A stretch of DNA of 64,000 nt from Streptomyces sp. R21 (GCF_041051975.1 NZ_CP163435.1:7171001-7235000), one strand, 5' to 3'; positions 24,444 to 33,649 are shown, counted from the stretch's first letter. Made by a program: numbers and translations. The notes: generated by a model not told the origin, from the letters alone.

Positions 24444-26093
24444 TCAGGCTGCCCACCAGACCGTTGAATCAGCGGGCAGTTCGGTCGTCTCGGCGCCCGC
24501 CTCGACGTCCGCGCTCGCCAGCAGCACCGTGCCCGGCGTCGGCACCCGCACCGGGGCCGCGGTCAGGTTCACCGTGCAGACGAAGGAGCCCTGTTCGGTG
24601 TCGCGGCGGAAGGCCAGGACGCCCTCCGGGGCCGGCAGCCAGTCGATCCGGCGGCCCGCGCCGAGCGCCGGGTGGTCGCGGCGTACGGCGAGCGCGCTGC
24701 GGTAGAACTCCAGCGTGGAGGTGGGGTCGCCCTCCTGCGCCTCGACCGTGAGGTGCTTCCAGTCGGCAGGCTGCGGCAGCCAGCTCGGACCGCCCTCGAC
24801 GGGACCGAAGCCGAACGGAGCGACCTCGCCCGACCACGGCAGCGGCACCCGGCAGCCGTCACGGGTGCCGTCCTGGCCCGCGCTGCGGAAGAACGCCGGG
24901 TCCTGGCGCACCTCGTCGGGCAGATCGACGACCTCGGGCAGGCCGAGCTCCTCGCCCTGGTAGAGGTACGCCGAGCCGGGCAGCGCCAGCATGAGCAGGG
25001 TCGCCGCCCGGGCCCGGCGCAGACCACGCGCCTCGTCCCCTTCCGCGAGGCGCGTGGAATGCCGTACGACATCGTGGTTGGACAGCACCCAGGTCGCGGG
25101 CGCGTGTACGGCGTTCATGGCGCCCAGCGAGCGGTCGATGACCTCGCGCAGGTCGGTCGCGTTCCAACCGGTGGTGAGATAGGTGAAGTTGAAGGCCTGG
25201 TGCAGCTCGTCCGGGCGCAGGTACAGGGCGCTGCGCTCGACGGTCGGCGTCCACGCCTCGGCGACGGCGATGCGCTCGCCCGCGTACTCCTCCAGGATGC
25301 GGCGCCAGCTGCGGTAGATCTCGTGTACGCCGTCCTGGTCGAAGTACGGCACGGCCTCGGTGCCCAGCAGCTTGACCTGCTCGTCGTGGCCGATGTCCGG
25401 CAGGCCCGCCGCCTTGACGAGGCCGTGCGCGACGTCGATGCGGAAGCCGTCGATGCCCAGGTCCAGCCAGAACCGCAGGATGGAGCGGAACTCGTCGTGG
25501 ACGGCCGGGTGTTCCCAGTTGAAGTCGGGCTGCTCGGGCGCGAACAGGTGCAGGTACCAGTCGCCGTCCGCCACGCGCGTCCACGCCGGTCCGCCGAAGA
25601 TGGACTCCCAGTCGTTCGGCGGGAGTTCGCCGCTGTCGCCCTTACCCGCACGGAAGTGGAAGCGTTCCCTCAGCGGCGAACCCGGGCCCTCGCGCAGCGC
25701 CTGCTTGAACCACTCGTGCTGGTCGGAGCAGTGGTTGGGCACCAGGTCGACGATGACGCGCAGACCGAGCGCGTGCGCGTCACGGACCAGGTCGTCGGCG
25801 TCCGTCAGGTTGCCGAACATCGGGTCGACGGCACGGTAGTCGGCGACGTCGTAGCCCGCGTCCGCCTGCGGCGAGGCGTAGAAGGGGGAGAGCCACACCG
25901 CGTCGACGCCGAGCTGCTTCAGGTACGGCAGCCGGGCGCGGACGCCGGGCAGGTCGCCCATGCCGTCGCCGTTGCCGTCGGCGAAACTGCGCGGGTAGAC
26001 CTGGTAGATGACCGCGTCGCGCCACCACTCCCGGCGCCCGGAGGCGGCGGAGGAGGCGTCGGTGGGGAGTGCGTCGGTGACGTGCTGGGTCAT
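24444..26093 (-). CDS. aglA: AglA, cytoplasmic GH13 alpha-glucosidase
   Basis: A 549-residue oligo-1,4-glucosidase (EC 3.2.1.20 type) without a signal peptide. The GH13 sequence regions are present: the early DAVIYQVYPRSFADGNGDG, DLVPNHCSDQHEWF, the nucleophile in GFRIDVAHG (about 219), the acid/base Glu in VAEAWTP (about 278) and LSNHDVVRHS (about 339). It splits imported maltose and maltodextrins to glucose. The ATG at 26093 has AAGGGAA upstream. It lies 68 bases after malG and runs into malR. Confidence 0.93.
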   Translation of the reverse strand: MTQHVTDALPTDASSAASGRREWWRDAVIYQVYPRSFADGNGDGMGDLPGVRARLPYLKQLGVDAVWLSPFYASPQADAGYDVADYRAVDPMFGNLTDADDLVRDAHALGLRVIVDLVPNHCSDQHEWFKQALREGPGSPLRERFHFRAGKGDSGELPPNDWESIFGGPAWTRVADGDWYLHLFAPEQPDFNWEHPAVHDEFRSILRFWLDLGIDGFRIDVAHGLVKAAGLPDIGHDEQVKLLGTEAVPYFDQDGVHEIYRSWRRILEEYAGERIAVAEAWTPTVERSALYLRPDELHQAFNFTYLTTGWNATDLREVIDRSLGAMNAVHAPATWVLSNHDVVRHSTRLAEGDEARGLRRARAATLLMLALPGSAYLYQGEELGLPEVVDLPDEVRQDPAFFRSAGQDGTRDGCRVPLPWSGEVAPFGFGPVEGGPSWLPQPADWKHLTVEAQEGDPTSTLEFYRSALAVRRDHPALGAGRRIDWLPAPEGVLAFRRDTEQGSFVCTVNLTAAPVRVPTPGTVLLASADVEAGAETTELPADSTVWWAA

Positions 26094-26161
26094 GGATTCC
26101 CTTAGGGGTGCGGGGGGATCGACGGAGGCGCTTGCGGGACTTGCTAAGTGCGGGAGGGCCG

Positions 26162-27073
26162 TCACGACTTGGTTCCGCCGGCCGTCAGTCCGGAGACCAG
26201 GCTGCGCTGCACCAGCATGAAGACGATGGCCGCCGGGATCGTGATGATGATCGCCGTGGCCGAGGTCCACGCCCAGTCGGGCCGCTGGTCCTGCGCGAAG
26301 GTCCGGATGCCGACCGCGAGCGTGTAGTGGTCGGACTGCATGAACTGCGTGGCGTACGCGACTTCACCCCAGGCGGTGAGGAAGCTGTAGAACGCGGTCA
26401 CCGCGAGACCCGGCTTGGCGAGCGGCACGATCAGCCGCCAGAACGTGCCGAACGGGGTCAGGCCGTCCACCCGGCCCGCCTCGTCTATCTCCTTGGGGAT
26501 CGTGTCGAAGTACCCCTTCATCATCCAGGCGCAGAACGGCACGGCCGTCGTCGCGTACGCCAGGATCAGACCGAGGTAGTTGTCGAGCAGGTTCAGCTCG
26601 GACATGAGGAGATACAGCGGAACGATCAGCACGATACTGGGGAACATCTGGGTGACCAGGAACGTCCACATCAGCTGCTTGCTGCCCGGGAACTTCATCC
26701 GCGACACCGCGTAACCCGCGGTAGCGGCGAGGAAGACACCGAGCACCGTGGTGCCGCCGGCGACGATGACGGTGTTCAGGAACCACTTCGGCAGATCCGA
26801 ATGCGTCAGTACGTCCTTGTAGTTGTGCAGGCTCAGGTTGCTGAGCACCTTGCCCGGCTCCTGCCAGGCGTCCTTCGGGCCGAGCGAGATGAACAGGATC
26901 CACACCACCGGGAAGGCCGCGATCACCGTGGCCGTGATCAGGGTGGCGTGCAGGGCGATCGACGAGCCGCGGCTGCGCTCCTCGCGGCCGCGCACCTTGC
27001 GGGGTACGGCCGCTTCGGACCTGCGGGAGGCGGTGGGAGCGGACGTGGAGGTCTCGTGGGTTGCTGCGGTCAT
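26162..27073 (-). CDS. malG: MalG, maltose/maltodextrin ABC transporter permease
   Basis: A 303-residue inner-membrane permease with six helices after a charged cytoplasmic tail of about 40 residues. The EAA loop that docks the ATPase is EIDEAGRVDGLTPFGTFWRL near 200, with the usual PLAKPGLAVTAFYSF following. It pairs with MalF to form the channel. No ATPase gene is in the operon, so the shared MsiK ATPase presumably energises it, as known for Streptomyces. Twelve bases separate it from malF. Confidence 0.94.
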   Translation of the reverse strand: MTAATHETSTSAPTASRRSEAAVPRKVRGREERSRGSSIALHATLITATVIAAFPVVWILFISLGPKDAWQEPGKVLSNLSLHNYKDVLTHSDLPKWFLNTVIVAGGTTVLGVFLAATAGYAVSRMKFPGSKQLMWTFLVTQMFPSIVLIVPLYLLMSELNLLDNYLGLILAYATTAVPFCAWMMKGYFDTIPKEIDEAGRVDGLTPFGTFWRLIVPLAKPGLAVTAFYSFLTAWGEVAYATQFMQSDHYTLAVGIRTFAQDQRPDWAWTSATAIIITIPAAIVFMLVQRSLVSGLTAGGTKS

Positions 27074-27085
27074 GGCGAGGGCTCC

Positions 27086-28090
27086 TTACGCCTGCTCGGA
27101 CTTCAGGGTGCTGCGGCGGTAGAAGGTCGAGAAGGCCATCAGGAGGGCGAGGATGATGATTCCGTACGTCGCCGCCCCGGCGTAGTCCGAGATGCCGGTG
27201 AAGGCCTTGCGGAAGGCGAAGGTGACAAGGATGTCGGCGTCGCCGCTCGTGTTGTTGCCCAGCAGCAGGTAGATGACGTTGAACATGTTGAACGTCCAGA
27301 TGCAGCCGAGCAGGATCACCGTGTTGGAGACCGGGCGCAGGCCGGGCAGCGTCACGTTGACGAAGCGCTGCCAGGGCGAGGCGCCGTCCATCTCGGCTGC
27401 CTCGTACAGCTCCTTGGGGATGGACTGGAGGCCGCCGAGGACCGCGACCATGTTGAACGGGATGCCGATCCAGACGTTCACCATGATCACGGCGACCTTC
27501 TGGGCGAACGGGGTGCCGAGCCAGTCCTGCGCGGGCAGCCCGAACGCGGTGATGACCTCGTTGAAGACGCCGTACTGGGAGTTGAGCATCAGCCGCCAGG
27601 CGAAGACGCCGATGAACGACGGGACCGCCCACGGCAGGATCAGCATCGCGCGGTAGAAGCCACGGAAGCGGACCTTGCGGTTGAGCAGCACCGCGAGGCC
27701 CATGCCGATGCCGACCTGGAGCGTCACGCAGGAGACGGTCCAGATGACCGTCCACACCAGGCGCGGGTAGAAGTCGCTGTCGGCGCCGGACAGCACGTGC
27801 CAGTAGTTGTCGAGTCCGACGAACTTGTACGTGGCGGGGCGGTGGAAGGCGCCGATCGTGCTCGCGACGTTCGCCTCGTTGGCGTCGGTCAGCGACTGGT
27901 AGATGCCGTAGCCGAGGGGATAGAGGACCAGGACGGCCAGGACGATGGCGACCGGGGCCACCATGGCCCAGGCGTACCAGTACTTGTCCCAGGACCGTCG
28001 GAGCGCCGAAACGCGTGGGGGGCGCGCGGCCTTGTCGCCTCGCGCTGTCTTACCGGAATTCTCGGTGCTCGCTGCGGTCGTCATCCTCAT
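27086..28090 (-). CDS. malF: MalF, maltose/maltodextrin ABC transporter permease
   Basis: A 334-residue permease with six helices and a large first outer loop (about 70-110). The EAA motif is ELYEAAEMDGASPWQRFVNV near 225, followed by TLPGLRPVSNTVIL. A second ATG (28084) lies 6 bases downstream and gives MTTAAST, so the exact start is uncertain. It is co-transcribed with malE across a 167-base gap containing strong hairpins. Confidence 0.94.
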   Translation of the reverse strand: MRMTTAASTENSGKTARGDKAARPPRVSALRRSWDKYWYAWAMVAPVAIVLAVLVLYPLGYGIYQSLTDANEANVASTIGAFHRPATYKFVGLDNYWHVLSGADSDFYPRLVWTVIWTVSCVTLQVGIGMGLAVLLNRKVRFRGFYRAMLILPWAVPSFIGVFAWRLMLNSQYGVFNEVITAFGLPAQDWLGTPFAQKVAVIMVNVWIGIPFNMVAVLGGLQSIPKELYEAAEMDGASPWQRFVNVTLPGLRPVSNTVILLGCIWTFNMFNVIYLLLGNNTSGDADILVTFAFRKAFTGISDYAGAATYGIIILALLMAFSTFYRRSTLKSEQA

Positions 28091-28121
28091 CGGCTCTTTC
28101 GCGGCGGAAGTCTGGGTGGAG

Positions 28122-28147
28122 CGGCGGGTTCCTCGCGGAACCCGCCG
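28122..28147. promoter_or_regulatory. Stem-loop between malE and malF (first hairpin)
   Basis: Perfect 11-bp arms (28122-28132 and 28137-28147) with a TCGC loop lie in the malE-malF spacer. Together with the second hairpin it is placed to protect malE mRNA or to end part of the transcription, giving more MalE than MalF. That effect is inferred from position. Confidence 0.6.
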
Positions 28148-28162
28148 GACTCCGGGTGGTTC

Positions 28163-28223
28163 CGCAGCCCCAGGGGAGCCCCAGGCGGGGCGGCAGCGGG
28201 GTAAGTCCTTCCCCGGGGCTGCG
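28163..28223. promoter_or_regulatory. Stem-loop between malE and malF (second hairpin)
   Basis: CGCAGCCCC (28163-28171) pairs with GGGGCTGCG (28215-28223) across an internal GC-rich loop that can itself fold. It lies 34 bases after the malE stop and is probably a partial terminator or RNA-stability element of the operon. Confidence 0.5.
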
Positions 28224-28257
28224 TGTCCTTGATTACCTACTGGCTACGGGCGGGTGA

Positions 28258-29544
28258 TCAGCCGATGGAGTAGCCGGGCAGGAGCTTCTGGAACTCCTTG
28301 GCGGTGTTGTTCAGGCCGTCCTTGACCGACGCGTCGCCCTGGAGGATCTTCACGTAGTTCTGGGCGAGCGGCGTGAAGAGCGAGCCGACCTGGGGGAGCG
28401 CGACGCGCGGGCGGGCGGTCTGCTCCAGGATCGGCTTGAAGCCGGCGATCTTGGCGTTCGCGGTGACCTCGGACGTGTACGCGGACTTACGGGTCGGCAG
28501 GGTGCCGGTCTTCTCCGCGAGGGTGACCTGGCTCGGGGTGGACGTCATGAACTGGGTGAACAGGTAGCTGGCGTCCAGGTTCTTCGAGCCCTGGTAGACC
28601 GTGAGGTTGTGGCCGCCGGTCGGGGCCTGGGCCTTGCCGCCCGCGCCGGCCGGGACGGGCGCGTAGCCGAGGTTGTCCTCGTCCTTGAACGCCTTGCCGG
28701 TGACGTCCTCGCTGACGGACCAGGGGCCCTGGATCAGCATGGCGACCTTGCCGCTCTTGAAGGCGGTCTGCATGTTCTGGTAGGCGTTCGCGAAGTCGAC
28801 CTTCATCGACGCCTCGTCGTTGATCTTCTTCGCGATGGTCAGCGCCTTGACGGCGGCGTCGTCGCTGATCGTGATCTTCTTCGCCGAGGTGTCGGCCATG
28901 TCCGCGCCGTTGCTGTAGAGCAGCGGGAGCAGGAAGTAGGAGTCGGGGTTGAGGTAGGTGCCGTAGGCCCCGGTCTTCTTCTTGATCGTCTTCGAGTCGC
29001 TGATGAACTCGTCCCACGTGGCCGGCGGCGCGTCGATGCCGGCCTTCTTGAGCAGCTCCTTGTTGTAGAGCAGGCCCAGGGTGTCGGTGACGGACGGGAC
29101 GCCGTACGTCTTGCCGTTGTACTTGGTGGTGTTCATCGGACCCGAGTTGAAGTCCGAGGTGTTCGTCAGCGCGGTGGTGCCGTCCAGCGGGGCGATGTAA
29201 CCGAGGGACGCGTACTCGGCCATCAGGCCCACGTCGGTGCGGACGACGTCCGGGGCGCCCTTGCCGCTCTTCGCGGCGGACTTGAACTTCTGCTCGACGT
29301 CGGTGAACGGGATGCTCTCGTAGTTCACCTTGATCTTCGGGTACTTGGCCTCGAACTGCTTGATCAGGGCCTTGTACGTCGGAGCTTCGGTCGCCGCGTC
29401 CGAGGTGTCCCAGTACGTGATCGTCCCGGAGATGTCCTTGGCGGCCTTCGGCTTGCTCGACGAGTTGTCGTCGGAACCACCGCAAGCGGTCGCAGACAGC
29501 GCGATGACGGTCACCGCGGCGGCGATCGATATGCCACGTCGCAT
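28258..29544 (-). CDS. malE: MalE, maltose/maltodextrin-binding lipoprotein
   Basis: A 428-residue solute-binding protein. The signal peptide ends in the lipobox LSATAC at about Cys21, so it is lipid-anchored outside the membrane. The sequence GTITYWDTSDAATEAPTYK, the central PTGGHNLTVYQGSKN and the late TLPTRKSAY fit the family 1 SBP fold for sugars. AGGAG lies 6 bases before the ATG at 29544. It is the first gene of malEFG-aglA-malR, with MalR-type repeats upstream. Confidence 0.94.
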   Translation of the reverse strand: MRRGISIAAAVTVIALSATACGGSDDNSSSKPKAAKDISGTITYWDTSDAATEAPTYKALIKQFEAKYPKIKVNYESIPFTDVEQKFKSAAKSGKGAPDVVRTDVGLMAEYASLGYIAPLDGTTALTNTSDFNSGPMNTTKYNGKTYGVPSVTDTLGLLYNKELLKKAGIDAPPATWDEFISDSKTIKKKTGAYGTYLNPDSYFLLPLLYSNGADMADTSAKKITISDDAAVKALTIAKKINDEASMKVDFANAYQNMQTAFKSGKVAMLIQGPWSVSEDVTGKAFKDEDNLGYAPVPAGAGGKAQAPTGGHNLTVYQGSKNLDASYLFTQFMTSTPSQVTLAEKTGTLPTRKSAYTSEVTANAKIAGFKPILEQTARPRVALPQVGSLFTPLAQNYVKILQGDASVKDGLNNTAKEFQKLLPGYSIG

Positions 29545-29645
29545 ATGAACTCCTAGAAGAAGAGGTGCCCGGATCTTCCCTTGGGAGGACCGCGGGTGCC
29601 GTCTGTCCCTTCGACGGCCGCCGGGCTGGGAGGAAGCTAACAGCG

Positions 29646-29688
29646 CTGCAAGTCCTTGCGAAAGGAGTTGCAAGGAATTTTCTGCAAG
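29646..29688. promoter_or_regulatory. Cluster of MalR-type CTTGC/GCAAG operators upstream of malE
   Basis: CTGCAAG (29646-29652), CTTGC (29655-29659), TTGCAAGG (29668-29675) and CTGCAAG (29682-29688) follow one another at about one helical turn. From memory, MalR sites in Streptomyces consist of CTTGCA-type repeats. The same AGTTGCAAGG core recurs at 33631-33640. Confidence 0.7.
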
Positions 29689-29816
29689 ATCGGGGAAGCG
29701 TGACGTTCCCGTTACCGGCGCGTGTCGCCTGCCTGCGGGTGCTCCGGGGCGGCTCCGGCCTTCTTGCAGGGTGAACTGGCCGTCGCCGGACATCTGTTGA
29801 AAGTTGTTACGACATC

Positions 29817-29846
29817 TTGCTGAAACCTGAGCGTCGGCGATACGTT
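29817..29846 (+). promoter_or_regulatory. Promoter of the short alpha-amylase gene
   Basis: -35 TTGCTG (29817-29822), an 18-base spacer and -10 TACGTT (29841-29846). The same layout, including AAACCT and GCGA in the spacer, is found at 33644-33673 before the pullulanase gene. The -35 lies inside a CTTGCTG repeat, so MalR binding should block it. Confidence 0.7.
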
Positions 29847-29991
29847 CCCGCACACGTCCGGCCTTGTTGATCACGCAATGGCTTCCAGGCGGACGACGGT
29901 CGATCCATCCCGTAAATGGATAAACCGGCACAAAGATAAGCAGTATCCCCGCCCCATCCCCCCACCCGCACGACGAAGTGCAGGAGTACAC

Positions 29992-31374
29992 ATGGCCAGG
30001 AAGACTCTGGCCGCCACGGTCGCCCTCGCGGCCGGCATGGCGGTCTCGCTCACCGTTCCCACGGGCATCGCCGAGGCGTCCCCGCCCGGCACCAAGGACG
30101 TCACCGCCGTCCTCTTCGAGTGGAACTTCGCCTCGGTCGCCAAGGAGTGCACCAACACCCTCGGCCCCGCCGGATACGGCTACGTCCAGGTCTCACCGCC
30201 CGCCGAGCACATACAGGGCTCCCAGTGGTGGACGTCGTACCAGCCCGTGAGTTACAAGATCGCCGGGCGGCTCGGCGACGCCACCGCCTTCCAGAACATG
30301 GTCTCCACCTGCCACGCGGCGGGCGTGAAGGTCGTCGCGGACACCGTCGTCAACCACATGTCGGCGGGCAGCGGCACCGGCACCGGCGGCTCCTCGTACA
30401 CGAAGTACAACTATCCGGGCCTGTACTCGTCCGCCGACATGGACGACTGCACGGCGACGATCAGCGACTACACCAACCGCTCCAACGTCCAGAACTGCGA
30501 GCTCGTCGGGCTCGCCGACCTGGACACGGGCGAGGAGTACGTCCGCAAGACCATCGCCGGCTACATGAACACCCTGCTCGGCTACGGCGTCGACGGCTTC
30601 CGCATCGACGCGGCCAAGCACATCCCCGCGGCCGACCTCGCCAACATCAAGTCCCGGCTGAGCAACACGTCGGTGTACTGGAAGCAGGAGGTCATCTACG
30701 GCAGCGGGGAGGCCGTCCAGCCCACCGAGTACACGGGCAACGGCGACGTCCAGGAGTTCCGCTACGCCTACGACCTCAAGCGGGTCTTCAACAGCGAGAA
30801 CCTCGCCTACCTGAAGAACTACGGCGAGGGCTGGGGCTACATGAACAGCTCGGTGGCCGGTGTCTTCGTCGACAACCACGACACCGAGCGGGGCGGATCG
30901 ACCCTCAACTACAAGGACGGCGCCAACTACACCCTGGCGAACGTCTTCATGCTCGCCTACCCGTACGGCGCCCCGGACATCAACTCCGGCTACGAGTGGT
31001 CCGACGCGGACGCGGGCCCGCCCAACGGCGGCTCGGTGACCGCCTGTTGGCAGGACGGCTGGAAGTGCCAGCACGCCTGGCCGGAGATCAAGTCGATGGT
31101 CGCCTTCCGCAACGCCACGCGGGGCGAGTCGATGACGAACTGGTGGGACAACGGCAACGACGCGATCGCGTTCGGCCGCGGCAGCAAGGGCTTCGTGGCG
31201 ATCAACCACGAGACCTCGTCCCTGAGCCGCACCTATCAGACGTCGCTCGCGGCGGGCACGTACTGCAACGTTCAGAACAACACGACGGTGAGCGTGAACA
31301 GTTCGGGCCAGTTCACCGCGACCCTCGGCGCCAACACGGCGCTGGCGATCTACGCGGGCAAGTCGAGCTGCTGA
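29992..31374 (+). CDS. Secreted alpha-amylase (GH13), catalytic module only
   Basis: A 460-residue endo-alpha-1,4-glucanase. Residues 1-29 form a signal ending EASPPG. The (beta/alpha)8 domain carries the nucleophile in VDGFRIDAAKH (about 205), the acid/base Glu in WKQEVIYG (about 233) and FVDNHDTERGG (about 297), with a C-domain ending KSSC. Unlike many Streptomyces amylases it has no C-terminal CBM20. AGGAG precedes the ATG at 29992. It shares a control region with malE and ends in a bidirectional terminator facing a second amylase. Confidence 0.94.
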   Translation: MARKTLAATVALAAGMAVSLTVPTGIAEASPPGTKDVTAVLFEWNFASVAKECTNTLGPAGYGYVQVSPPAEHIQGSQWWTSYQPVSYKIAGRLGDATAFQNMVSTCHAAGVKVVADTVVNHMSAGSGTGTGGSSYTKYNYPGLYSSADMDDCTATISDYTNRSNVQNCELVGLADLDTGEEYVRKTIAGYMNTLLGYGVDGFRIDAAKHIPAADLANIKSRLSNTSVYWKQEVIYGSGEAVQPTEYTGNGDVQEFRYAYDLKRVFNSENLAYLKNYGEGWGYMNSSVAGVFVDNHDTERGGSTLNYKDGANYTLANVFMLAYPYGAPDINSGYEWSDADAGPPNGGSVTACWQDGWKCQHAWPEIKSMVAFRNATRGESMTNWWDNGNDAIAFGRGSKGFVAINHETSSLSRTYQTSLAAGTYCNVQNNTTVSVNSSGQFTATLGANTALAIYAGKSSC

Positions 31375-31389
31375 AGCCTCGATCGCGAA

Positions 31390-31421
31390 GGCCCGGTCAC
31401 CGCTCCGGCGGTGACCGGGCC
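31390..31421. terminator. Bidirectional terminator between the two amylase genes
   Basis: Perfect 14-base arms (31390-31403 and 31408-31421) with a TCCG loop, lying between the convergent amylase genes. Confidence 0.88.
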
Positions 31422-31437
31422 CCGGCCTGCTGTCCGG

Positions 31438-33522
31438 CTACTTCCAGGTGTCGCTCGCGGTGTATCCGCTCGACGTGCCGGTGGAGTACGAGCGGTTGGT
31501 GCCCGACTCCCATGTCACGGTCCCGGAGCTGTCCTTCTTGATGTACTTGTAGGTGAAGGCCGTGCTCTTGGGGACGATGACCGTCTTGCTCCACGTCGGG
31601 TACGACGCCGACGACAGCGGGATCGCGTCGCTGGTGTTCCAGGAGCCGAGGGAGGCGGTGGAGCCCACGATGTAGACGTTGGTGCCCCAGCCGGTGGTCG
31701 CGTTGACGTTGAAGGTGACGTCCGTGGCGTCCGAACTCGCCACGTTCCAGCTGTTGTTGAAGGTCACCGCCGAGGCGCTGGTCGTCGCCGACCGGTTGGC
31801 GTTCGACTCCCAGGTGACGTTTCCGGACGAGTCCTTCTTGATGTACTTGTAGGTGAAGGACGTGTTGATCGGCACGCTCGCCTCCCCGGACCAGATCGGG
31901 TATCCGGAGGACGAGAGCGCGACGGCCTTCGACGTGTCCCAGGAGCCGAGGGCGTCGATCGAGCCGACGACGTACACGTTCGTGCCGCTCGTGGTGGACG
32001 CGTACTCGTTGAACGTCGCGCTCACCGTGGAGGTGGAACCGCCGCCGCCGGAGTCGTCGCAGCCGACGGTGCAGGTGTAGTCGGCGTTGTAGAAGGCGAC
32101 CGCGTCCTTCGCCGGGATCGTGATGCTCGCGCTGCCGCCGGAGACGGTGACTGTGCTGTCGCCGCCGTCGATGACGTTGGAGTACGTGCCGTCGGCCATG
32201 CCGGTGGCGAAGGTGTAGGTGGCCGCGCTCGAACCGTTGTTGACGGCGAAGAAGCTCGCGCCGCTACGGCCGAAGCCGATGACGGACGACGACTTGGTCG
32301 ACCAGTTCGAGACGGCCGCGTTGCCGGCCGCGTTGTGCCAGGCCACCATGCCGACGACCGCCGTGTCGCGGTCGAGGCAGTTCCAGGTGCCGGAGCAGTT
32401 CGTGTCGGTGACGAGACCGGACGAGTTCGGCGGGGCCTGGTCGCTCTGGCTCCACTGCCAGCTGGCGTAGACCGTCGGCGTCGACCACTTGTAGGCGAGC
32501 TGGAAGAGGTTGGCGAGCTTGTAGCTGTCGCCGTCCTTGTAGCTCATGTGCAGGCCGTTGCGCTCGGTGTCGTGGTTCGTGACGAAGGAGACCGAGTTGG
32601 CTGCCGGGAGGATGCCCGACGACGACAGCGACTCCAGGTCGGAGACGTTGCCCTGGAAGGCCGACTTCATCTTGCTCGCGTAGGTGAAGTCGAGGACGTC
32701 ACCCGAGCCGTAGTAGTCGCTCGGCTGCGGGGTCGAGCCGGGGTAGATCTCGTCGAAGATGTACGGGGCCGAGCCCAGCGTCGTGGTGTTCAGCTTGGCC
32801 GCGATGGCCGACATGTCGGCGGCCGGGATGTGCTTGGCGGAGTCGACGCGGAAGCCGTCGACGCCCACCGCGATCTGCTTGTTGAGGAAGGCCGCGATGC
32901 CCGAACGGACGCTGTCCGCGCCGGTCTTGAGGTCGGAGAGGCCCAGCAGTTCGCAGTTCTGGACCTGGGTGAGGTTCGAGTAGTCGTGGATGATCAGGTC
33001 GGAGGTGGGGCAGTCGGCGGACGTGTGGTAGTCGCTCGGGTTCCAGTCCGGGGTGTCGTACTTGTTGGTGAGCGTGGTGCCGTCGTAGCCGGTGCCGGTC
33101 TGCGCGGCGGTGTGGTTGATCACCGCGTCCGTGTACACCTTCACGCCCGCCGCATGGCAGGCCGAGACCATGCTCGCGAACTGCGTCGCCGTACCGAAAC
33201 GGCTGTTCAGGCTGTACGAGTACGGCTGGTAGACGTCCCACCAGTAGTAGTTGGTCTGCTTGAGGGACTCCGAGGGCGGGGCGACCTGGACGGCGCCGTA
33301 GCCGGCCGGACCGAGCACGTCGGTGCACTCGGACGCGATCGAGTTCCAGTTCCACTCCCACAGGTTGGCGATCACATCGCCCTTGGCGGTGGTGTCCGCG
33401 TGGGCGGTGGCCGCCGGGAGGGCTACGGCACCGGCGAGTGCGAGGGCACCCGCGGCGACGGCGCCGGCAACCCGGTGCAGGAAGGTGCGACGCCGCGGTG
33501 CGGGGGGCGGGCGTCTGGACAT
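31438..33522 (-). CDS. Secreted alpha-amylase (GH13) with two C-terminal CBM20 starch-binding domains
   Basis: A 694-residue enzyme for raw starch. Residues 1-43 form a signal peptide with a twin-arginine-like RRRTFLHR start and an AHA cleavage site. The GH13 domain (about 45-485) has VDGFRVDSAKH (about 231), IFDEIYPGS (about 258) and VTNHDTERNG (about 318). After a CDDSGGGGSTS linker come two CBM20 modules (about 500-597 and 603-694), each with GSxxxLGSWDT/NT, FTYKYIKKDSSG and VTWESxxNRS. The two modules are similar enough to reflect duplication. GGAG precedes the ATG. It is divergent from the pullulanase gene across a MalR-type region. Confidence 0.95.
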   Translation of the reverse strand: MSRRPPPAPRRRTFLHRVAGAVAAGALALAGAVALPAATAHADTTAKGDVIANLWEWNWNSIASECTDVLGPAGYGAVQVAPPSESLKQTNYYWWDVYQPYSYSLNSRFGTATQFASMVSACHAAGVKVYTDAVINHTAAQTGTGYDGTTLTNKYDTPDWNPSDYHTSADCPTSDLIIHDYSNLTQVQNCELLGLSDLKTGADSVRSGIAAFLNKQIAVGVDGFRVDSAKHIPAADMSAIAAKLNTTTLGSAPYIFDEIYPGSTPQPSDYYGSGDVLDFTYASKMKSAFQGNVSDLESLSSSGILPAANSVSFVTNHDTERNGLHMSYKDGDSYKLANLFQLAYKWSTPTVYASWQWSQSDQAPPNSSGLVTDTNCSGTWNCLDRDTAVVGMVAWHNAAGNAAVSNWSTKSSSVIGFGRSGASFFAVNNGSSAATYTFATGMADGTYSNVIDGGDSTVTVSGGSASITIPAKDAVAFYNADYTCTVGCDDSGGGGSTSTVSATFNEYASTTSGTNVYVVGSIDALGSWDTSKAVALSSSGYPIWSGEASVPINTSFTYKYIKKDSSGNVTWESNANRSATTSASAVTFNNSWNVASSDATDVTFNVNATTGWGTNVYIVGSTASLGSWNTSDAIPLSSASYPTWSKTVIVPKSTAFTYKYIKKDSSGTVTWESGTNRSYSTGTSSGYTASDTWK

Positions 33523-33621
33523 GAGCGGCTCCAGAGGGTGTCGAAGTGGAGGGGCCGTGATTCAACAACTCGTGAGCGTGGGGGAGTTGAGAAGGGCACG
33601 TCAAGGTCGGCGTTGAAAGTT

Positions 33622-33649
33622 CTTGCTGTGAGTTGCAAGGCTCTTGCTG
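33622..33649. promoter_or_regulatory. MalR-type operator cluster between amylase and pullulanase
   Basis: CTTGCTG (33622-33628), TTGCAAGG (33633-33640) and CTTGCTG (33643-33649) are packed between the divergent amylase (minus) and pullulanase (plus) starts. The motifs match those upstream of malE. Confidence 0.65.

Larger units (their letters stand above)
29545..29991. other. Divergent control region, malE / alpha-amylase
   Basis: 447 bases with no supportable gene. It holds the MalR-type repeat cluster (29646-29688), a lone CTTGCAG (29763-29769), the amylase promoter (29817-29846) and the amylase SD (AGGAG near 29983). On the minus strand TAGCTT near 29637 could be the malE -10, with only a weak -35. 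Confidence 0.6.
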
